DNA of 41,701 nt from Ruminococcus flavefaciens (GCA_002371825.1 DFHF01000034.1:1-41701); one strand, 5' to 3'; positions 31,159-40,066 are shown, counted from the first letter of the stretch. Notes: generated by a model not told the origin, from the sequence alone. Numbers and translations are program-made.

Positions 31159-31198
31159 ATCCCCCCAGCCTTCAAAAGCTGAGGGGATTTCTTTTTTT
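31159..31198 (+). terminator. Terminator after the peptidase-dockerin gene
   Basis: ATCCCCCCAGC pairs with GCTGAGGGGAT (one G-U type mismatch) around a short loop, followed by TTCTTTTTTT. Confidence 0.93.
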
Positions 31199-31205
31199 AA
31201 TATTA

Positions 31206-31235
31206 AAAGAAAACAGCCGCATAAAGCGGCTGTTT
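31206..31235 (-). terminator. Terminator of the MoxR-PrmA operon
   Basis: A perfect 10-bp stem, AAACAGCCGC (31211-31220) with GCGGCTGTTT (31226-31235); the minus-strand tail is TTCTTTTAA. It lies about 60 bases past the stop at 31295. Confidence 0.85.
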
Positions 31236-31294
31236 ATTCTTGTAATGTAAAGATTCAGTGTCTTACAAGCTGCACCTCACTTGGGAGGCTGCTA

Positions 31295-32524
31295 TTACCA
31301 TACTCTGTAATTCTCTGCACCGATCTTATATGATGTTCCGGGAACAAAGAGGTCTGTAGGCTTGATCTCCTTGCCCTGTTCCTTCATCTGATCTGTTACC
31401 TTCTTCATCTCTCTGAAGGCTACGCTGTTTGTTACGATACGAGTTACATCGTCCTTGTCAGGTCTTGTTCCCAGGTACTCAAGAACTGCCTGCTGGAGAT
31501 AGAAATATGTTCTGAGCTGTGTCTTCTTGAACTCGATCTGTGACTGATCATCTCCCTCTCCTTCAAGAAGGAAGAGGCTGTCTCCCTCACGGTAGCCCAG
31601 TGTGAGCTTTGCCATTATCTCAGGGATGAATATTCTTATCTCAGATGCAAGTCCCTGATCTCCTGTGATCTCTTCAAGCTTATCGATCATTGCCAGATAG
31701 TCCTCACGGCTTCTGATCTGTACCATCATATCGATAGTCTTCTTGGCTGCATCCATGACAGTTTCCTTATCAAAAGGACACTCATCGTCAGCACGGTTTA
31801 CAAATATCGCATACTGCTTTTCACATACAAAATTATCGGAATCCTCCCAGGTCTCAATATAGGGCTTGAGCAGATCTGTAAGCTGAGGGCATACGGAACC
31901 GTTTACACGGACCTCCATCATCTGTCTCTCCTTGAACTTTGCAAGGTATATTCTTACCCAGTAGTACTTCTTTGAACCAAGATACTTAGGAAGCTCACCC
32001 ATAAGGTAATTAAGTATCTTTACAGGCTGCTTCTCCTTGACTCCGATCCTTACTACAGACTGGCAGTACATATCAAAGTCATAGTGCTGTCTCAGGAAGT
32101 CTACAGAAACGTGCTGCGGATTTGTCTTTGTCATGGACTGATTAAGCGGATGCCATACTCCGCCAAAGAATATCTCGCTGGCCATGCCAACTGCTTCTTC
32201 CATTGTCATGCCCTGTGAGTCAACAGGATCAATAAGAGGCTCATCGAAAAGATCATTCTTGATGATGTAGATCACCTGAATGAACTTAACTCCGTCCTTC
32301 TCTTCCATTCTGCCGACCTGAACATCGATCGTAAAGCCCTTAGGCATGATAATGCACTCATCATAAAGTGTTCCGTTGAGCTTTTCGTTAAGTTTATCGA
32401 GCAGCATCAGTTTGACATCATGTCTCTTTTCGTCCTCTGCCTCCTTAGCGAGCTCTTCGTCTGTCTTTACTTCCTCGACCTCATCGGCCTGCTTGTTCTT
32501 CTTCTTAAAAAATGCCACTGTCAT
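31295..32524 (-). CDS. Conserved cytoplasmic protein of unknown function
   Basis: I do not recognise this protein of about 409 residues. It starts with a basic-acidic stretch (FFKKKNKQADEVEEVKTDEE) and has no signal peptide or membrane helix. The rest is mixed alpha/beta: RHDVKLMLLDKLNEKL, CIIMPKGFTIDVQVGRME, and acidic loops such as EGEGDDQSQIEF. The start is uncertain: GGAG is 1 base before an ATG at 32527, 4 before the ATG at 32524 and 10 before a GTG at 32518. The second ATG is chosen as a compromise. It is the last gene of the MoxR operon, 28-31 bases after prmA. No link in function can be shown. Confidence 0.75.
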   Translation of the reverse strand: MTVAFFKKKNKQADEVEEVKTDEELAKEAEDEKRHDVKLMLLDKLNEKLNGTLYDECIIMPKGFTIDVQVGRMEEKDGVKFIQVIYIIKNDLFDEPLIDPVDSQGMTMEEAVGMASEIFFGGVWHPLNQSMTKTNPQHVSVDFLRQHYDFDMYCQSVVRIGVKEKQPVKILNYLMGELPKYLGSKKYYWVRIYLAKFKERQMMEVRVNGSVCPQLTDLLKPYIETWEDSDNFVCEKQYAIFVNRADDECPFDKETVMDAAKKTIDMMVQIRSREDYLAMIDKLEEITGDQGLASEIRIFIPEIMAKLTLGYREGDSLFLLEGEGDDQSQIEFKKTQLRTYFYLQQAVLEYLGTRPDKDDVTRIVTNSVAFREMKKVTDQMKEQGKEIKPTDLFVPGTSYKIGAENYRVW

Positions 32525-32555
32525 CATTCTCCTTAAAAATATTTTGTATCATTGC

Positions 32556-33521
32556 TTAATATGTGAAGCGGACTGCCGCCCAGCCTTCTTTTATATTTGC
32601 CTCAGGGGAACTGAATCCGACTGACTCAAGGGCTGAGACTACCTCGTCCATTCGCTCCTCGATTATTCCGGAAACAATAAGTGTTCCGCCCTTTCTTATA
32701 TAGCGCACAAAGTGATCCTTCATGGCTATAAGAACATCTGCTACTATATTTGCAGTTATTACGTCATACTTGTCATCTATCTCGGATGCCAGCTTATCAT
32801 CTGTGAGAATATTTCCGAAATAGGTCTTATAAAGATCAGGTGATATGTGATTCTTTACTGCATTTTCCAGTGCTGTCTCAGCAGCGTTCTGCTCTATATC
32901 AACTGCAACAGCTCTGCCTGCTCCAAGAAGCATCGCTCCAATAGAGAGAATACCGCTTCCGCAGCCCATATCAAGAAGCTTGTCGCCCTCTGCAAGGCTC
33001 TTCTCGAGAAGTTCAAGGCAAAGTCTTGTAGTATGATGCTGTCCTGTACCAAAGCTTGAAGCAGGATCTATCTCAAGTATGATACGCTTTCCGTCATCGT
33101 TGTATTCCTCCCATGAGGGCTTGATGACAAGCTTTTCTCCTACTTTAAGAGGCTTGAAATACTGCTTCCAGTTGTTGGCCCAGTCCTCCTCACGGATACT
33201 TGAAAGCTCTGCTTCAAGCCGGCCGTATTTGCCTTCCTTGTCGGCAGACTTAAGCTCCGCAAGCATACTGCGGATAGAACTAAGCATATCCACACCCTGC
33301 TCATTTGACGGGAGATATACTGTTATACAGGTCTCGCAGTGTGAGAGTCCCATAAGATCCTCATCAATGTAATCCCACTGACCGTTCTTATTTTCAAGGA
33401 ACTCATTGAAATCCTCTGCATCCTGTACAGCAAATCCCTTGATACCTATATCCATGAGACGTGCCGTCAGCAGCTCTATTGCCTCAGTGGAAGTATAGAT
33501 ATTTACTTCTGTCCATTCCAT
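32556..33521 (-). CDS. prmA: Ribosomal protein L11 methyltransferase
   Basis: It methylates ribosomal protein L11 using AdoMet. At 321 residues, it has an N-terminal substrate-recognition part (1-130, MEWTEVNIYTSTEAIELL, with GIKGFAVQDAEDF) and a Rossmann methyltransferase domain. PrmA hallmarks are DPASSFGTGQHHTTRLCLEL (about 152-171), the AdoMet motif LLDMGCGSGILSIGA and ANIVADVLIAM with the NIxAD-type catalytic loop. AAGGAGA precedes the ATG at 33521, 12 bases after the C39-dockerin stop. Its presence in this operon looks incidental. Confidence 0.96.
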   Translation of the reverse strand: MEWTEVNIYTSTEAIELLTARLMDIGIKGFAVQDAEDFNEFLENKNGQWDYIDEDLMGLSHCETCITVYLPSNEQGVDMLSSIRSMLAELKSADKEGKYGRLEAELSSIREEDWANNWKQYFKPLKVGEKLVIKPSWEEYNDDGKRIILEIDPASSFGTGQHHTTRLCLELLEKSLAEGDKLLDMGCGSGILSIGAMLLGAGRAVAVDIEQNAAETALENAVKNHISPDLYKTYFGNILTDDKLASEIDDKYDVITANIVADVLIAMKDHFVRYIRKGGTLIVSGIIEERMDEVVSALESVGFSSPEANIKEGWAAVRFTY

Positions 33522-33533
33522 TTACTATTCTCC

Positions 33534-34724
33534 TTAACCGCATAAATGCATGAGGTAGACAAGAAGATCTCCCTCATCGACTTTTCCATCGCAATTTATA
33601 TCTGCTGCCTTCTGCTCTTTTTCACTGAGTACTGATATTCCCTCAGGAAGATTTTTTATACAGCGGATATATTCGCTAAGAAGGCTCATATCATACAGGT
33701 CCAGCTTATCGTCACCGTTGATATCGCCCTTTGTATTCTCCTCGGAATCTGTTGTCTCTTTGAGACCTTCCATTTTTACCCAGCCGACCATTCCGTCGCT
33801 GTTTTCGATAAGACCGTAGTCACCGCTGAGAGCGGATATCTTTGCTACATATCCGGTAAGCATGGATGTTCTTTCAAGAGCGCCTTCCGCAGGCTGTCCG
33901 TAAACTACAGATTCGCCCTCACCCTCATAGTAATACTCAACAGGCTCTTCAAGCACCCTGACAGGCTCAGTTGAAAGAGCTATTGTTGTAGTCGCTACTG
34001 TAGTTGTTGTAACTGTAGTAGTGGTGGTCGTAGTGGTCGTTGTTGTTGTGGTTGTTGTAGTCTGAGCAGCAGGACCATTGAACTTTGCAGGCGGATTCTT
34101 GCACTTCAATGCCCAGTACTCATTTCTTCCTGCTATTGTATAGTTGGCATATATAAGACCTGCTCCCTTCGCAGGGTCGATCATATAGATATCATCGCCC
34201 ACAACGCCTTCAATATATACCCAGTGATGGCCGTTAACGTTAACTATAACATGAGTTCCTTCCTCCATCATCTTCTTAAGCTCAGAAGCAATGCCATGCT
34301 TGTCCGAGCTCTTCAGATAAGAATCCTTGATGAAGGTCACTGAGGGTATTATCTTGGTTATGGTTCCCCAGCTTGCAATGCCTCCGCCGCTTGAAAAGCC
34401 ATTGAGCTTTGTATAGGCTTTGGCAAGAACTCCGGGATTGAATTCCTCAACACTGGATATACCCAGATTTTTCAGTGCTGCACTGTCGAGTGAATCTGAT
34501 GCTCTCGCCATTATCGACAGGGATGTTATAAGACAGCCTGAACGTGCGATAGTTGTATTGCCCATAGGGACACTTCCCCAGCGAGGGTCAAGCTGGCTCC
34601 ATGTGTGGTAGTCCTCAGCGGCACTGAATGTACTTATTGGTCTCAGAGCTTGCCCTGCTGCTCCTAAAAGAAGAAGCAGGGATAAAATTACTCCGATAAT
34701 ATCATTTTTTATTTTAGTATGCAT
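33534..34724 (-). CDS. Secreted C39-like peptidase with SH3-like domain and dockerin
   Basis: 396 residues. Signal peptide or anchor at 1-35 (IIGVILSLLLLLGAAGQAL). The peptidase C39-like domain spans about 38-210: LDPRWGSVPMGNTTIARSGC with catalytic Cys64, then NVNGHHWVYIEGV with His166/His167, and YMIDPAKG with Asp183. A linker of 16 Thr in a row plus further Thr/Val (222-250) follows. An SH3-like segment (about 262-322, TGYVAKISALSGDYGLIEN, then GWVKMEGL) and a type I dockerin (332-396; DINGDDKLDLYD and DINCDGKVDEGD, both canonical) end the protein. It should act outside, held by a cohesin. It sits inside the MoxR operon, 13 bases after the transglutaminase gene. Targets are unknown. Confidence 0.88.
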   Translation of the reverse strand: MHTKIKNDIIGVILSLLLLLGAAGQALRPISTFSAAEDYHTWSQLDPRWGSVPMGNTTIARSGCLITSLSIMARASDSLDSAALKNLGISSVEEFNPGVLAKAYTKLNGFSSGGGIASWGTITKIIPSVTFIKDSYLKSSDKHGIASELKKMMEEGTHVIVNVNGHHWVYIEGVVGDDIYMIDPAKGAGLIYANYTIAGRNEYWALKCKNPPAKFNGPAAQTTTTTTTTTTTTTTTTVTTTTVATTTIALSTEPVRVLEEPVEYYYEGEGESVVYGQPAEGALERTSMLTGYVAKISALSGDYGLIENSDGMVGWVKMEGLKETTDSEENTKGDINGDDKLDLYDMSLLSEYIRCIKNLPEGISVLSEKEQKAADINCDGKVDEGDLLVYLMHLCG

Positions 34725-34737
34725 AATTACCTCCAGA

Positions 34738-37002
34738 TCAGTTTGCGGCGGTCGTTATGCGTCTCTTTTTCTTTGTTTCTCTGTACGCATTGTATGCGTT
34801 TATATATTCGGCTATAGCCTTCTGTTTATCTGTCTCTGTCAGGACAACTCCGCCGTATTCAGCCTCATCAAAAAGATGAGCTGCTTCATATATGTCCGCT
34901 CCTGAGATCTCCATTACCTTTTGTGCGGCCTCATGAGAGGTATATACGTCACGGATATTGTATAACTTGCATATACGCTGCATTATCTTCCGGACTGTCT
35001 CATTCGCACTCTTTTTCCTGCTTCTTGCAAGGAAGAAACGGTGGGACAGTGTGGGATAGAGCAGTATAAATACAATTAGCATCACAAGTAATCCGAGCAG
35101 GAATAGTCCAGCTGTCATAAGAGTCTGTGCAAGTGTTCTCTTTGTCTCTTCCGGAGCTGAATCTCCTAATGTCGGTTCAAAATATGTCCATCCATAGCCT
35201 CTGATGTACAGCTCAGGGTATGCGTGAGCATGCTGAGGTGTGATAACATAATCTACATCCTGGAATTCTCCGGCGCCTGAAAACGGCTCCGACATACTGA
35301 AGCCTTCACAGTATCTTGCAGGTATTCCTGCTGCCCTTGCAAGCAGGACCATAGCTGTTGCGTACTCAACGCAGACTCCTCGTTTAGTCCTGAAAAGGAA
35401 GCTTTCTACATTTTCTCCCACACTCTTCATATACTTGGTGTCGTATACAAAATCATTATTGTAGAAATAAAGCTCTATTGCTTTTGCCTTTTCATAGTCT
35501 GTATCAAGACCCTCAGTTATCTCCATTGCAAGATCATAGATCCTGTCACTGTCACCGTAATCAAGATAATCCTCAAAATTACGGTACTCTTTTCTCTCTT
35601 CATCAAGAGAATCTGCTCTCAGTGCAAGGTCGGAATTAATTGAAAAATCCCCCTCGGTGTAAAAAAGAACATCCGAGGCATCACGGAGCAGTTCAACATA
35701 ATCTGCCTGTGATACGGCATTCAGGATACCAAGATTTGTAGGATCTGCAAAGAACACATCGGACATATATCCGAAAGTGATATTGTAGAATCTGTCGAAT
35801 TCTCCCGAGCTCCTTATAAGTCCGGTCTCCATGTATTCAAGGGGATCATCAGTAGACTTATCTATTATGGATGTCATTCCCTCAGGTACAGGGGCATACT
35901 TTGTTTTTCCGGAATATACCGAATAAAGCTTTACCTCTTCCTCCTCCGGGATATAAACCTTACTGCCCACAAACTTTGTGAGCCCGTATTTCTCAGCGAA
36001 ACTGCTGTCAAGTTCGGCAGCTTTGAGGATATTCTCGGTAAGCTCTCCGGGAGTTTCAACTTCAGCCGGCAGCCATCTGTAGGACATCAGCTGATTTCTT
36101 TCCCTTTCGGATGAACTCCATACATCGGACGAGTAATCATATGATGTGAACGTGGAAGTCTTCAGGTGAAGATCTTCATTCGCCTTCGCATAATAAAGCG
36201 TAGTGTTATTCGTTACATCACGATACTGACTTCCTGAACTGGTATCTCTGAATACGCTCAGCATTGATACCAGTCTATCGGTGAATCGTTCAGCGGAGAT
36301 CATAGATTCCAGCACTGAACGGTCTGTGTCAACAGTTGGTTTTGGTACAAGTGATGCGATAACTGCAAACACCAGTGTAAATATTCCAACTGACCGCCAC
36401 GTTTCTCCCTTAGCCACAAGTACAGTCTTCTCGTCGCTTTTCAGCTGCCGGAAATAAACCATCAGCACTATGTACATCATCGAAAGAACAATGACGAAGG
36501 GTATTGGCATGGTCTCATTTTCTTTACCGTATATTGCAAACGGTATTATAAAGACCAGAAAACTCATAAATATCCTGTAGCGGATCCTTGTGAAATAATA
36601 TATGACCGAGCCCATGAATATCATGAAAAGCAGATAAACTGCCATCGTGAACCATTTATTGTAGTCCAGGGCGATCTGAGGCGTGATGAACCATACTCCA
36701 AACGGCACATTATAGTCCACCGAGCCCTTCTCAATACATATACTTGCAGCTATGAAGAACATCGTTCCTACAAAGCAGTAAGCAATGCCTCCAAGCAGCT
36801 TGTGCTTATTCATGTAGTCAAACAGTCTGAAAAGTAAAAATCCCAGAACAAGCGAAATGGCTCCATAGAAAAAAGCAAGCTTATCACGGTAATGATACAT
36901 TATCGACATCATTACTATTACGGTATATATCAGCACAGGATCACACAGATATTTTAAAGCAAATCTTTTCATACCTGTCTCTTTAATTTCTGTTTCTCGC
37001 AT
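34738..37002 (-). CDS. Membrane transglutaminase-like protein (TgpA type)
   Basis: 754 residues. Six to seven N-terminal transmembrane helices (about 20-220) lead to an extracellular transglutaminase-like domain (about 460-615) with Cys544 in RGVCVEYATAMVLLARAAGI and His593 in HAHAYPELYI. The third position is Glu609 in YGWTYFEPT, where most members have Asp. One more helix (630-650) and a cytoplasmic tail (660-754, KIMQRICKLYNIRDVYTSHE, DUF4129-like) follow. Such proteins go with MoxR and DUF58 proteins in many bacteria; the substrate is not known. The ATG at 37002 lies 3 bases after the DUF58 stop; a second ATG at 36972 (MKRFALKY) is an alternative start. Confidence 0.9.
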   Translation of the reverse strand: MRETEIKETGMKRFALKYLCDPVLIYTVIVMMSIMYHYRDKLAFFYGAISLVLGFLLFRLFDYMNKHKLLGGIAYCFVGTMFFIAASICIEKGSVDYNVPFGVWFITPQIALDYNKWFTMAVYLLFMIFMGSVIYYFTRIRYRIFMSFLVFIIPFAIYGKENETMPIPFVIVLSMMYIVLMVYFRQLKSDEKTVLVAKGETWRSVGIFTLVFAVIASLVPKPTVDTDRSVLESMISAERFTDRLVSMLSVFRDTSSGSQYRDVTNNTTLYYAKANEDLHLKTSTFTSYDYSSDVWSSSERERNQLMSYRWLPAEVETPGELTENILKAAELDSSFAEKYGLTKFVGSKVYIPEEEEVKLYSVYSGKTKYAPVPEGMTSIIDKSTDDPLEYMETGLIRSSGEFDRFYNITFGYMSDVFFADPTNLGILNAVSQADYVELLRDASDVLFYTEGDFSINSDLALRADSLDEERKEYRNFEDYLDYGDSDRIYDLAMEITEGLDTDYEKAKAIELYFYNNDFVYDTKYMKSVGENVESFLFRTKRGVCVEYATAMVLLARAAGIPARYCEGFSMSEPFSGAGEFQDVDYVITPQHAHAYPELYIRGYGWTYFEPTLGDSAPEETKRTLAQTLMTAGLFLLGLLVMLIVFILLYPTLSHRFFLARSRKKSANETVRKIMQRICKLYNIRDVYTSHEAAQKVMEISGADIYEAAHLFDEAEYGGVVLTETDKQKAIAEYINAYNAYRETKKKRRITTAAN

Positions 37003-37005
37003 ATT

Positions 37006-38178
37006 TTATACCTGTTTAAAATCATTATCTTCATCCAGATACCAAAGATCTGCGTCTCCTCTGTAGGTATCTGTAATATACGGAACAATTATGCCGAGAG
37101 CTCCGTTTCCGGAGAAACGTTCTGTTACAGCAGAAAATGCTCCCGAGGGATCCGTTGTTGCGACTACGCAGGCGCAGACATTGCTGCCAATGCTGTTCAC
37201 ATCTATTCTGTATCCGGGTACAACCTTTACAGAAAGTACCTTCAGCAGCAGATTATCAACATAATCAGGATTATCTACACTCTCAACTATAACCCTGTTT
37301 CCGCCGCCGCAGTATGCAAAATTACAGGCTATACCCTGCTTCACAAGCGAACGGAGAAGTCCGAATACAGACCTTAAGAGCTGCTCTTCAACAACAACTG
37401 CCTTCTGCGGATCAGCATCTGTACTCCTGTAAAGATCCAGGATCAGCATCGGCTGTACAGAGGACACTGCTTCATCAAGCCTTACCATAAGCTTATCCTT
37501 TTTTGAGGAAAGCTTCCAGTTAACTCTCTTCAGCGGGTCTCCCTGAACATACTCTCTGTGCTCATAACCGGGAGCTGAATTTACAGAATACAACATCGAA
37601 GAATCATTATCCTCTTCCTCATCGTTGGTCATGACTACATCGGCAAGCTGCCGGAAAAGCTGTGATGACGGCTTTATATCCGGGATTTCCGGGATAACTC
37701 CTATAGATATAGGATCTATCGCAACACTCTTTACCTTCAGCTTTAAAAATCCGAGAAAGCCGCATGTGCTCACACGTCCGACGGATATCTCACCATTTCC
37801 GCCTGTTTTAGCCGGGACACGGTAAGTAAATTCCTTCTCGTCCTCGAAGAGAAGAGAAAGATGATAGTTGACCCTGCTTTTCTCAAAGACCTCCGATGCT
37901 TCGGGAGCTATCTCAATGATCGCAAACGGGAAACGGCCTCGCTTTTCAACAGTCATCGTGACTTCAAGTTCGCTGCCCTTCTTTACAAAGGCATCACTGT
38001 CTATCCTGATGTTCACCCTTTTTCTCGCAGCTACTGCAATGATTATTGAAATCAGAGGTGCTACGATAAGGAATGTTATCAGTACAACGCCCATCTGGCC
38101 TTCGATGTAAAAAGCAAAGATGTATACCAGAAACGCTATGGCAGCTACACTTATATATGTACCGAGCTTTCTTATCAT
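37006..38178 (-). CDS. DUF58 domain protein
   Basis: 390 residues. Two N-terminal transmembrane helices (about 5-50, LGTYISVAAIAFLVYIFAFY) are followed by a beta-rich region and the DUF58 core at about 205-270: APGYEHREYVQGDPLKRVNW and KLSSKKDKLMVRLDEAV, with a VWA-like LILDLYRS strand after it. DUF58 proteins pair with MoxR ATPases and are thought to be their membrane-bound adaptors or targets. The start overlaps the MoxR stop by 4 bases. Co-occurrence with MoxR and a transglutaminase is the standard arrangement. Confidence 0.93.
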   Translation of the reverse strand: MIRKLGTYISVAAIAFLVYIFAFYIEGQMGVVLITFLIVAPLISIIIAVAARKRVNIRIDSDAFVKKGSELEVTMTVEKRGRFPFAIIEIAPEASEVFEKSRVNYHLSLLFEDEKEFTYRVPAKTGGNGEISVGRVSTCGFLGFLKLKVKSVAIDPISIGVIPEIPDIKPSSQLFRQLADVVMTNDEEEDNDSSMLYSVNSAPGYEHREYVQGDPLKRVNWKLSSKKDKLMVRLDEAVSSVQPMLILDLYRSTDADPQKAVVVEEQLLRSVFGLLRSLVKQGIACNFAYCGGGNRVIVESVDNPDYVDNLLLKVLSVKVVPGYRIDVNSIGSNVCACVVATTDPSGAFSAVTERFSGNGALGIIVPYITDTYRGDADLWYLDEDNDFKQV

Positions 38179-39116
38179 TGTCCGCTCATGGATGGAACAT
38201 TATTAGACGCAAGTAAATGCTCCACATATTTTTCATTAGTTCCGAAAGCCGTTTTTCCCTGCGGAGATAATATTATCCTGTGGGAAAGAACCGAAACTGC
38301 TACATTCTTTACATCATCCGGAGTAGCATATTCTCTTCCGTAGATATAGGCAAATGCCTTTGATGCCTTATAGAGCGCTATGCTTCCTCTCGGACTTATT
38401 CCGAGGACAGTATTGCGGTCGCCTCTTGTCAGAGTTACAAGGCGGACTATATAGTCCTTGACCTGATCGGTAACTCTTATTCTGCGTACCTCATCCTGCA
38501 TGACAAGTATCTCCTCGATATCAAGAGCAGGCTCTTCTATATTTGCTATAGGATTACGGAGCTCCGTCCTTTCAAGTATCCTGAGTTCTTCTTCCGGAGT
38601 AGGATATCCCATTGAAAGTTTCATGAAGAATCTGTCCATCTGAGCCTCGGGCAGGTGATATGTTCCGTAGGTCTCTACAGGATTCTGTGTTGCCAGAACA
38701 AGAAACGGCCTCGGCAGCTTGTGAGTTACTCCGTCAAGACTTATCTGTCTCTCCTCCATTGCTTCAAGCAGAGCTGACTGTACCTTCGGCGAGGCACGGT
38801 TTATCTCATCAGCAAGCAGGAAATTACACATTACTGCGCCGTCACGGTAAACAAATTCCCCTTTTCCGGAATCAAGCATCGTGAATCCGGCAATATCTGA
38901 CGGCATAACATCAGGAGTAAGCTGTATCCTGTTGAATTTGCCGCCTACAGAACGTGACAGTGCGGTTATGAGCTGAGTTTTGCCGACTCCGGGAACATCC
39001 TCAAGCAGGACATGGCCTTCGCAAAGCATTGCGGCAATAAGCTTGATAACTGTATCATCTTTTCCGACAATGACCTTTCCGACTGACTCGGCAAGTTTTT
39101 CAATATTCTTATTCAT
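38175..39116 (-). CDS. MoxR-family AAA+ ATPase
   Basis: 313 residues, cytoplasmic. Walker A GVGKT at 43-47 in LLEDVPGVGKTQLI, the MoxR stretch FNRIQLTPDVMPSDIAGF, Walker B in LLADEINRASPKVQSALLEA, sensor 1 in LVLATQNPVETYGTYHLPEA and sensor 2/arginine finger regions in RGDRNTVLGISPRGSIALYK. MoxR ATPases act as chaperone-like remodellers of partner proteins, here probably the DUF58 and transglutaminase membrane proteins. GAGGT precedes the ATG at 39116. It is the first of six genes under the promoter at 39162-39190. Confidence 0.95.
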   Translation of the reverse strand: MNKNIEKLAESVGKVIVGKDDTVIKLIAAMLCEGHVLLEDVPGVGKTQLITALSRSVGGKFNRIQLTPDVMPSDIAGFTMLDSGKGEFVYRDGAVMCNFLLADEINRASPKVQSALLEAMEERQISLDGVTHKLPRPFLVLATQNPVETYGTYHLPEAQMDRFFMKLSMGYPTPEEELRILERTELRNPIANIEEPALDIEEILVMQDEVRRIRVTDQVKDYIVRLVTLTRGDRNTVLGISPRGSIALYKASKAFAYIYGREYATPDDVKNVAVSVLSHRIILSPQGKTAFGTNEKYVEHLLASNNVPSMSGQ

Positions 39117-39161
39117 TAATAATACCTCGTAAAAAATATCATGAGATTCTACTCAAAGAAT

Positions 39162-39190
39162 ATTATATCATAAAAAACCAATTACTGCAA
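39162..39190 (-). promoter_or_regulatory. SigA-type promoter of the MoxR operon
   Basis: The minus strand has TTGCAG (39185-39190), 17 bases, TATAAT (39162-39167). The -10 is perfect, the -35 weaker. Confidence 0.75.
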
Positions 39191-39206
39191 GTGAAATATA
39201 TGTGAA

Positions 39207-39254
39207 ATATGCGCCCTAAACATCGTGATTTCTCACAAATTTTAAGGCGCATAT
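39207..39254. repeat. Long inverted repeat between the unknown membrane gene and the MoxR promoter
   Basis: 14-bp arms (39207-39220 and 39241-39254, one mismatch) surround a smaller TGTGA/TCACG pairing. It is 27 bases past the stop at 39282 and just upstream of the MoxR -35. It may end the upstream transcript, although the minus-strand T-run is poor, or be an operator. Confidence 0.55.
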
Positions 39255-39281
39255 TTGTATTTTTTGACAGTAGTCACATTT

Positions 39282-40001
39282 TTACCACAATTCCGATGCG
39301 GATTCCTCTTTCTTCTTTTTAACAAATAGTACAATAAGTATAACTATCGGCACAATAACGAGAAGCAAGCCTCCAATGAATACAAGTACATTTGCAAAGC
39401 CGATTTTTCCGTCACGAACCATAAGGTCGCCCAGATCCATAGCCTTCATTTCACCGGTTGCGAGAAAATCATCTCTGATCTTCTTGTAATCAGAGTCATT
39501 CGGCTGTTTCATAAGCTTTCCCTCGATCTTAAAATGTATATCCGGAACATTGGAAAAGTCACCGGTCCTCACTGCCTTGTTGTAGTAGTTTACGCACTCC
39601 TTTGCAGCCTTGTCCGCTTCCTCGATCTTTTTCTTGTCAGCTGTTGCGTAAATGAAGTAGAATCTGTCATAGAGCAGATCCTTATTTTCGTCTTTCAGCG
39701 CCTCGATCATATCCTCTCTCTTCATATCGAGAACAAGATAATAATTTGTGTTTGTCTTTCCGGTCGGTATTCCGAAAGTAGCGTTTGTCTGCTCATAAGT
39801 TGCAAACGGTCCCTGAATGAAAAAGACTTCTCCCTCAGCAAGCGCAGGATCACGGAAATCATTCTTCTGTGAATCTGAAACATCGATCGTCTTACCGCTG
39901 ATAAGACATTTCACATCGCTGAATCCGGCAACAGAAAGTCCAAGTCCCATTGCCATAAGAACTATCATAAATACTATTTTTTTAAGATTATCCTGTACCA
40001 T
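39282..40001 (-). CDS. Membrane protein of unknown function
   Basis: 239 residues from the ATG at 40001, with a helix at each end: about 9-28 (KIVFMIVLMAMGLGLSVAGF) and about 203-226 (VLVFIGGLLLVIVPIVILIVLFV), then KKKKEESASELW. The region between is predicted extracellular, with Tyr/Asp/Lys-rich sequence such as YYLVLDMKREDMIEALKDEN. I do not recognise a domain. The start is chosen because GGGGTGG lies 5 bases before this ATG; an upstream GTG at 40010 has no site. Between it and tsf there is only a terminator, so it has no room for its own promoter except inside tsf. Confidence 0.75.
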   Translation of the reverse strand: MVQDNLKKIVFMIVLMAMGLGLSVAGFSDVKCLISGKTIDVSDSQKNDFRDPALAEGEVFFIQGPFATYEQTNATFGIPTGKTNTNYYLVLDMKREDMIEALKDENKDLLYDRFYFIYATADKKKIEEADKAAKECVNYYNKAVRTGDFSNVPDIHFKIEGKLMKQPNDSDYKKIRDDFLATGEMKAMDLGDLMVRDGKIGFANVLVFIGGLLLVIVPIVILIVLFVKKKKEESASELW

Positions 40002-40021
40002 TTTATCCACCCCTACTTAAT

Positions 40022-40057
40022 AAAAAAGCGCAGTCCGTTCAAGGAGCTGCGCTTTTT
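40022..40057 (-). terminator. Terminator after tsf
   Basis: AAAAAGCGCAG (minus strand) pairs with CTGCGCTTTTT around a 13-base loop, with six T at the end. It lies 10 bases past the tsf stop. Confidence 0.95.
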
Positions 40058-40066
40058 CAATTAAAA

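Noticed and set aside
33960..34070. Microsatellite or CRISPR-like repeat array
   Set aside because: The repeat is a Thr-codon tract within a continuous reading frame; there are no spacers.
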